Assembly (NCBI GenBank): GCA_025998955.1
Contig: AP024676.1
Span: forward strand, 4,154,001 to 4,218,000
Direction of reading: 5' to 3'
DNA length: 64,000 bases
Source: Candidatus Roseilinea sp.
GTDB taxonomy: Bacteria; Chloroflexota; Anaerolineae; J036; Brachytrichaceae
Positions 59,760-64,000 of this stretch are shown here, one piece after another. Numbering within the stretch: position 1 is the stretch's first letter; the number at the start of each line of letters is the position of its first letter. The notes under the pieces were generated by a model. The model worked only from the letters and a program-made list of their open reading frames with translations, did not search any database and was not told the origin of the DNA. Both the position numbers and the translations under genes were made by a program.

Positions 59760-60524
59760 TCATCCTGCCAAGCGCGTCAACGTGTAAACGGCATGCGCGT
59801 CGTCCAGCGCGAAGCCGGTGACGGCATAGCCCTGCGCGAACGCCTGTTCGAACCGCTCGCGCATCTCCAGCCGGCAGCGCAGTGCAGCTTCCTTGTCGGC
59901 CCGCTTCAGGGCTTGAAAGTTGCGCGGGATCTCGATCGAGAACTGATCATTCCGCGCCGAGAAACGCAGCCGGTCGTTTGCCATGCGCCATTCGCCATCC
60001 ACCAGCCGTCTATCGAGCCACCACTCCACTTCGAATCGGTCGGAAGGCAGGCCGGCGTTTAACGCATCACGCATATCGCCATAGGCGTTGCGGATGTACG
60101 TCCGGCAGATACAACCGAGCTTGCCGATGTTCAGCCGAGCGTTCTTGGCTTCTAGCGGATCATACGTCCAGGTGATGAGGTTGAGCCCCTGCGCACGTAC
60201 GGCGTCGGCCTGCGCGCGCTTGAGTGCCTCGCCGATGCCCCGCCCTTGCTTCTCCGGCAGCACCGCCGCGATGTGTGAATGGTGGCTGAGCCCGCGATTC
60301 GCGCCGGCGTGATGCGTCGGCGACATGAAGCCGACCACGAACCCGATCATTTGCTCGCCTTCTGGACCAGGCTCGAAGGCACCGATCGCCACGCCGCCGT
60401 GCCGCTGCAGCGTGATGGTCATGTTGGCCGGCACGACGAACGGCTCGCCCCACACCTTCGCCTGAATGGCTTCGCAGCGTTCGTGATCTATGATGTCTTT
60501 GAAGTGCCGGATGGTGTAGCTCAT
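59760..60524 (-). CDS. GNAT-superfamily acetyltransferase (COG3375-like)
   Basis: The 254-residue protein begins MSYTIRHFKDIIDHERCEAI. Its GNAT core has MIGFVVGFMSPTHHAG and HSHIAAVLPEKQGRGIGEALKRAQ, the latter being the acetyl-CoA loop near residue 100, then LITWTYDPLEAKNARLNIGKLG and EVEWWLDRR. The order D-P-L-E-x-x-N-A-R-x-N is typical for COG3375-type proteins of unknown substrate. The ATG at 60524 is preferred over upstream frames; the preceding gene ends 18 bases upstream. Confidence 0.87.
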   Translation of the reverse strand: MSYTIRHFKDIIDHERCEAIQAKVWGEPFVVPANMTITLQRHGGVAIGAFEPGPEGEQMIGFVVGFMSPTHHAGANRGLSHHSHIAAVLPEKQGRGIGEALKRAQADAVRAQGLNLITWTYDPLEAKNARLNIGKLGCICRTYIRNAYGDMRDALNAGLPSDRFEVEWWLDRRLVDGEWRMANDRLRFSARNDQFSIEIPRNFQALKRADKEAALRCRLEMRERFEQAFAQGYAVTGFALDDAHAVYTLTRLAG

Positions 60525-60541
60525 AGCGCGACGAACTTCGG

Positions 60542-60910
60542 TCAGCGTTCTTCGAGGATCAGACGATTCAAGGCTTCGCGGGCTGCGGGCAGCGCCTGCA
60601 TGTGCGCCCAACTGCCGCAGAACGCCTCGGCGTGTTCCGGCGCGAACAGAAAGACGAAGGGGTCGTCCTGCGCAGGCTGGCCGCCGCGCAGGGCGGATCG
60701 CCAATACGGCGCCAAGCGAGGCTGCCATTCAGGGTAGTGCTCGCGCAGCCAACGCCTCAATTCGGCGAACTCCGCGTCGTCTGCCTCGGTCACCGCAGCG
60801 TTGCGATACACGCGAATGACCAGCGCTTCCAGCGCGTCCCAGTGCGCGATGAACCGTCTGAGCCGGCGCGACCGCAGGCGGGCTGCGATGGACTTAGTGA
60901 ACGGATTCAT
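60542..60910 (-). CDS. Hypothetical soluble protein
   Basis: A 122-residue helical protein (FIAHWDALEALVIRVYRNAAV, EFAELRRWLREHYPEWQPRLAPYW) with no known motif, signal peptide or membrane segment. The frame is supported by its tight spacing (17 bases) to the acetyltransferase gene on the same strand. The ATG at 60910 starts the protein without reading into the neighbouring MITE-like element. The -10-like GATAAT is 16 bases upstream. Similar small helical proteins occur in Chloroflexota, but I cannot identify the family. Confidence 0.65.
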   Translation of the reverse strand: MNPFTKSIAARLRSRRLRRFIAHWDALEALVIRVYRNAAVTEADDAEFAELRRWLREHYPEWQPRLAPYWRSALRGGQPAQDDPFVFLFAPEHAEAFCGSWAHMQALPAAREALNRLILEER

Positions 60911-60944
60911 CCGGTCGAACGCCTGAATTATCGTGGAATCCGAG

Positions 60945-61116
60945 GGGTGCATTCGCCAACGGGGGCAGACGTAGACCCGCCCCGGCGTAAACGCCTGGGC
61001 TGAAAGGGGCGGGATGCGCGCGGCTTGCCCGTATGCTTAGCGCTGGGATTGATCCCAGCGCGGCTGAAGCGAACACTGCTGCGGGCCAGTCCGCGCTCCC
61101 CGTTTTGAAATGCGCC
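60945..61116. mobile_element. MITE-like element with GGGTGCATT ends (medium copy)
   Basis: A 172-base copy beginning GGGTGCATTCG and ending TTTGAAATGCGCC, with one change in the last part of the right end. Inside are GGGGCAGACGTA, GGCGTAAACGCCTGGGCTGAAAGG and a CTGGGATTGATCCCAG stem, the same modules in the same order as the copy at 36288. Confidence 0.75.
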
Positions 61117-61601
61117 TATCCGCAGGCGGGAAAAGAGCGCACTGCCCGGGCGGGCAGTGCTTCAGGAGGAGAAAGAAACTGCGCCGCTTCCAGCGGCTGG
61201 GTGGGAAGGCGTGGGCATGGTGGTCAATTCGACAGTGGAGGCAACTGAGACGACCACCATGCGACGAAAGCTCGACGGCCAACGATGAAGTGCCCCGTTG
61301 TCCCGTGTGCGACGATGTTAGCTCAACGGTTCGCGATATGCTGCCTTGAACGCCCGTGTGCTTCAGTCACGCCTTGTTACTTAGTTAGTCGCACCTGCAA
61401 AGGAGGTCTGCATGAGTTCGGGCGACTGCCAAGTACCGGGATATTAGTAACATAGCGGCAGGATGCTTTCCTGACGAGGCGGTGACTCTGGGCGTACGAT
61501 CGCCCGCCGGGTTGGCGTAACTGCCGGCTTGTCCAACTTGGCCGAACACTAAATCAAACACCGGATGACGGCATCGGATGCGCTGCTGGCAGAGGCATCT
61601 C

Positions 61602-61633
61602 GGCGCCCAACGCGCTCGAAGCGCGTTGGCGCC
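61602..61633 (-). terminator. Possible terminator downstream of the sigma/anti-sigma genes
   Basis: GGCGC and CCAACGCGC pair with GCGCGTTGG and CGCC around a TCGAA loop. No U tract. It lies about 80 bases after the anti-sigma stop. Confidence 0.35.
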
Positions 61634-61709
61634 AATCATTCCCACGCCTACGAGAAAATGCCCCACTGAGACAAGCCGCAGCGATGATTCACTCTCGCGA
61701 AACGGCGCG

Positions 61710-62459
61710 CTATCGCCGCACCCAGCCAAGCAGGCCCAGGACGATGGCGGTGAGCAACGCAACCGCGGCCAGCACACGCACCGGTATGATCGGCCCAGAA
61801 GCAGGCGGCTGCGGCGCGGGCGCAGGTGCAACGACGGTCGCTGCCGGTTCGCCCATCGCTCGGCTAGATGGCTGAGCCACGTCTGCCCCTGCAGGTTCGG
61901 CGCCGGTCTCCGGCGCGCCGGCTGCTTGAATCTGGTCCGCCGGCAATGCCTCGCTCTGCATCGGCGTCACCGACAGCACTGCCGTGCCCGTCGCGACGCC
62001 CATCGGCGCCATCTCGACTGCCGGCTCGGCCGGCGCGGGCGCGGGCAACTCGCGTTGCGGCAGCATTTCCGCAGCCGGTGCAGCAGGCGCGGCTGCCGGA
62101 GCGACTGCAGGCGCTGAGGCAAAGGGTGCCGGGCGAAACAACTCGAACGTCACCAGCAAGACGAAGAGCGCCGTTGCTGCCAGCGAACCCAGCCGAAAGA
62201 CCCACGGAGAGAACGCAGACCGGCGTGGCTCAGGCGCGGCCTTCTTTTGGCCAGCGTCGAGCGGCAAGATGAAGTTGCGCGGCGGCTGCAGCGCCGGCAA
62301 CGCGCGCGCCTCGCGGATGAGCAGGCGCGTGACCGCGACGCGCCGGCGTAGCGCCGGGTCTTGCGCTATCCGCGCGTCGAACGCAGCACGCTCGGCCTCG
62401 TTCAGCCTGCCGTCCACGTAAGCGGAGATCAACTCGTCTTCGTTCATCGTCCTTCCCAT
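61710..62459 (-). CDS. Membrane-bound anti-sigma factor, probable partner of the adjacent sigma factor
   Basis: The 249-residue protein has an anti-sigma N-terminal domain with MNEDELISAYVDGRLNEAERAAFDARI, the usual helix pattern, but no His/Cys zinc ligands, so it is a zinc-less type. A first membrane helix is near residues 90-110 (LGSLAATALFVLLVTFELF). A long Ala/Pro-rich extracytoplasmic stalk and a second helix near the end (VRVLAAVALLTAIVLGLLGW) follow. The start ATG overlaps the sigma stop as TAATG, giving translational coupling; a second ATG four codons on has GGAAGG before it. The stalk could be a site for regulated cleavage. Confidence 0.85.
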   Translation of the reverse strand: MGRTMNEDELISAYVDGRLNEAERAAFDARIAQDPALRRRVAVTRLLIREARALPALQPPRNFILPLDAGQKKAAPEPRRSAFSPWVFRLGSLAATALFVLLVTFELFRPAPFASAPAVAPAAAPAAPAAEMLPQRELPAPAPAEPAVEMAPMGVATGTAVLSVTPMQSEALPADQIQAAGAPETGAEPAGADVAQPSSRAMGEPAATVVAPAPAPQPPASGPIIPVRVLAAVALLTAIVLGLLGWVRR

Positions 62460-63046
62460 TACTGACGAAATTCATCCGGCAGCAGTTCCTCGTGCGCCAG
62501 CAGCGCGTCGCGCAGCTTGGCACGTGCCCGGCTCAGGCGACTCTTCACCGTGCCGAGCGATACTTGCATCGCCTCGGCAATCTCCTCGTAACTCAAGCCC
62601 TGAATATCGGATAACACGAACGTGATGCGTTGATCGGGCGGCAACTGCAACGCCGCACGCGCAATGAACCGGCGCAGCTCCTTGCGCTCGGCGACATCCA
62701 GGGGGTCTTCAACCGCGGCGGGCAGCACATCGGCCAGGCTATGCCCTTCATCGGTGTCGTCGCCTTCGAGCGAGGTCGCCGGCCGGCGCTTCGCGTAGCG
62801 CAGCGCATCGTAACAAGCGTTGGTCACCGTGCGCAACAGCCAGCTCTTGAACGAGCCGCCGCGATAGTCGTTGATGTGTGTGAACGCCGAAAGGAACGCT
62901 TCCTGCGTCGCATCGGCGGCGGCCGACGGCTCGCCCAGGATGCGATAGGCGACGTTGTAGACCTGCGCCTGGTAAGTCAGCACCAGTTGGTTGAACGAGG
63001 CCACATCGCCGCGCTGCGCCGCGCGAATCAACGCCGCTTCATCCAT
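62459..63046 (-). CDS. ECF-type RNA polymerase sigma factor
   Basis: The 195-residue protein has region 2 ([21 protein letters not shown] and [33 protein letters not shown], about residues 18-80) and region 4 ([28 protein letters not shown], about 150-180), joined by a short linker. No region 1 or 3, as in ECF factors. The start codon lies inside the aroQ coding region, which ends eight bases later. Control presumably comes from the anti-sigma factor encoded next. The promoter it recognises is unknown. Confidence 0.94.
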   Translation of the reverse strand: MDEAALIRAAQRGDVASFNQLVLTYQAQVYNVAYRILGEPSAAADATQEAFLSAFTHINDYRGGSFKSWLLRTVTNACYDALRYAKRRPATSLEGDDTDEGHSLADVLPAAVEDPLDVAERKELRRFIARAALQLPPDQRITFVLSDIQGLSYEEIAEAMQVSLGTVKSRLSRARAKLRDALLAHEELLPDEFRQ

Positions 63047-63569
63047 CGGCTCGATTGTGATGCCGCTCTGCCAGGATGTCCAGCAACGCCGCCAGGCCCA
63101 GCGTGTAGCTGCGCCAGCCGAAGCCGGCGATCACACCGACGGCCACCGGCGAGATGAATGACCGATGGCGAAAAGACTCGCGTTTGTGCACATTCGAGAG
63201 ATGAACCTCGACGCAGGGCAACGCGACTGCGCTGATGGCGTCGCGCAGGGCGACGCTGGTATGTGTCAAGCCGCCGGGGTTGATCAGGATGCCATGCGCC
63301 CATGTGCGCGCGTCATGGATGGCGTCAATCAACACGCCTTCGTGGTTCGATTGGGTGATGCGCAGCTCGGCGTTGCGCTGCGCGGCCATTTCATACAGGC
63401 GACGGTTGATGTCATCCAGCGTCACGCGGCCATACACTTCCGGCTCACGCAGGCCGAGCAGGTTTAGATTCGGGCCGTGAAGCACGAGAATTGAGAATTG
63501 AGGATTGCGAATTGAGACACCAGCGCTGCTCGCGCTTTGCTGCTCTGCCGGAGGCTGAGATCTGTTCAT
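63039..63569 (-). CDS. aroQ: Type II 3-dehydroquinate dehydratase
   Basis: The 176-residue protein contains [21 protein letters not shown] (active-site Asn and Tyr region), [18 protein letters not shown], then [19 protein letters not shown] with the catalytic His, and [21 protein letters not shown]. It dehydrates 3-dehydroquinate in the shikimate pathway. About 24 residues precede the usual start and include SIRNPQFS, encoded by a heptamer patch at 63486-63520. No other start codon fits, so the extension is probably made. It overlaps the sigma factor start by eight bases. Confidence 0.94.
   Translation of the reverse strand: MNRSQPPAEQQSASSAGVSIRNPQFSILVLHGPNLNLLGLREPEVYGRVTLDDINRRLYEMAAQRNAELRITQSNHEGVLIDAIHDARTWAHGILINPGGLTHTSVALRDAISAVALPCVEVHLSNVHKRESFRHRSFISPVAVGVIAGFGWRSYTLGLAALLDILAERHHNRADG
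63486..63520. repeat. Period-7 repeat patch at the 5' end of aroQ
   Basis: GAGAATT, GAGAATT, GAGGATT, GCGAATT, GAGACAC in exact phase. Read on the minus strand as part of the AroQ N-terminal extension. Confidence 0.85.
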
Positions 63570-63603
63570 CGGATGCTGTATTCTGACCTCTGATTGCTGC
63601 TCT

Positions 63604-64000
63604 TCACCCCAACCATGCCAACGTGTCTTTCGCTATTGCTTCCGGCATCGCATCGCTCACGAACGCATCGCCCGGCGCGCGCAGCAGGATGAAGCGAAGT
63701 TTGCCCGCGCGCTTCTTCTTGTCGCTCATCATATAACTCCAGATCGCGTCCGGCGTGAACGCCAGGTCGGCGAGCGTGTCGCGCACGTCGTCGAGCGCCG
63801 TGGGCAGGCCAACGCTGCGCAGTAGGCCGATCACTTCCTGCACCAGCGCGTCCTGGCAAAAGCCCATCGCGTGCGATAGCCGCACCGCGCACACCATGCC
63901 GAGCGATACGGCTTCGCCGTGCTTGAGCTGAAAGCGACTCCATGCCTCGATGCCGTGGCCGAAGGTGTGGCCCAGGTTGAGCAGCGCCCGACGGCCTCGC
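63604..64000 (-). CDS. aroB: 3-Dehydroquinate synthase, C-terminal part (runs off the right edge)
   Basis: The visible 132 residues begin in [21 protein letters not shown], the AroB metal-binding motif with its two histidines, and continue with [18 protein letters not shown]. The all-helical end has [22 protein letters not shown]. It makes 3-dehydroquinate, the substrate of the AroQ encoded 34 bases further on. The N-terminal NAD-binding half lies outside the window. A short heptamer patch (TATTCTG, ACCTCTG, ATTGCTG; about 63583-63603) lies in the gap right after the stop. Confidence 0.93.
   Translation of the reverse strand, partial: RGRRALLNLGHTFGHGIEAWSRFQLKHGEAVSLGMVCAVRLSHAMGFCQDALVQEVIGLLRSVGLPTALDDVRDTLADLAFTPDAIWSYMMSDKKKRAGKLRFILLRAPGDAFVSDAMPEAIAKDTLAWLG

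Larger units (their letters stand above)
60911..61709. other. 800-base non-coding region with a MITE-like element and hairpins
   Basis: The MITE-like copy at 60945-61116 occupies the first part. A 10-bp hairpin GCACTGCCCG / CGGGCAGTGC follows at 61139-61160, and a GC-rich hairpin (CCAACGCGC / GCGCGTTGG) at 61602-61633. The open frames that cross the region are not convincing. An AAGGAGG followed at a good distance by ATG (61412) opens only an 11-codon frame. Confidence 0.6.

Noticed and set aside
61385-61831. 148-codon minus-strand frame in the gap before the anti-sigma gene
   Set aside because: It overlaps the anti-sigma gene in another frame, is Arg/Ser/Cys-rich and lacks a ribosome site.

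Overview
The window is about 64 kb of GC-rich bacterial chromosome, densely packed with genes on both strands. It has no rRNA, tRNA, CRISPR array, phage or complete insertion sequence that I can recognise. The gene content suggests a filamentous Chloroflexota, probably of the Anaerolineae type. The supporting signs are lipoprotein linkers made of repeated V-E-V-T units, many GNAT enzymes, a YfhO-like membrane protein, an O-antigen-ligase-like protein with a glycosidase-like domain, a SARP regulator and an intracellular-looking subtilase. The assignment is an inference from gene style; no marker gene here fixes it.

Layout. 1-6.8 kb: ABC exporter permease, glycosyltransferase, a tandem array of hairpin repeats, a MutS-like ATPase, two GNATs, a secreted protein and a Uma2-like nuclease. 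6.8-7.3 kb: a lipoprotein thioredoxin whose first redox cysteine is replaced by in-frame TGA, followed by a suitable stem-loop. This is a strong selenoprotein candidate. 9.1-11.5 kb: copper delivery genes (PCuAC and two SCO1-type proteins). 11.6-17.6 kb: a sulfur module that begins with a promoter and a SAM-I riboswitch and continues with a sulfonate-type ABC transporter, a thiosulfate sulfurtransferase, a DUF4395 membrane protein and a Cys/Met-metabolism PLP enzyme. 17.6-26.5 kb: baeRF-type protein, tandem Usp, amino-acid binding protein and its decayed paralogue, PfkB kinase, a small winged-helix-like protein, sucD, RNase HI and a cysteine-desulfurase-like enzyme. 26.5-34 kb: YfhO-like protein, peptide ABC transporter parts and leuD. 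34-47 kb: yajC, TrkA-type protein, trmD, galK, epimerase, comEC, Xer recombinase, purine nucleoside phosphorylase and a 7TM-HTH protein. 47-53 kb: a candidate undescribed cluster of subtilase, two related beta-rich proteins, SARP regulator and zinc-ribbon protein. 53-64 kb: ThuA-like protein, pseudo-glycosidase/O-antigen ligase fusion, HEAT protein and rseP, then an aroB-aroQ-sigma-anti-sigma operon running off the right edge.

Two kinds of repetitive DNA run across the whole window. One is patches of degenerate period-7 repeats (plus two of period 9), often arranged as inverted pairs. They sit between genes and also in frame inside at least six proteins, including TrmD, AroQ and LeuD. The other is a modular MITE-like element with ends reading GGGTGCATT ... 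AATGCACCC.

A third global feature is initiation. Many genes carry TATAAT or TACAAT only 7-12 bases before the start codon and have no Shine-Dalgarno sequence, which predicts leaderless mRNAs. Other genes, mostly transporters and secreted proteins, have clear AGGAGG-type sites.
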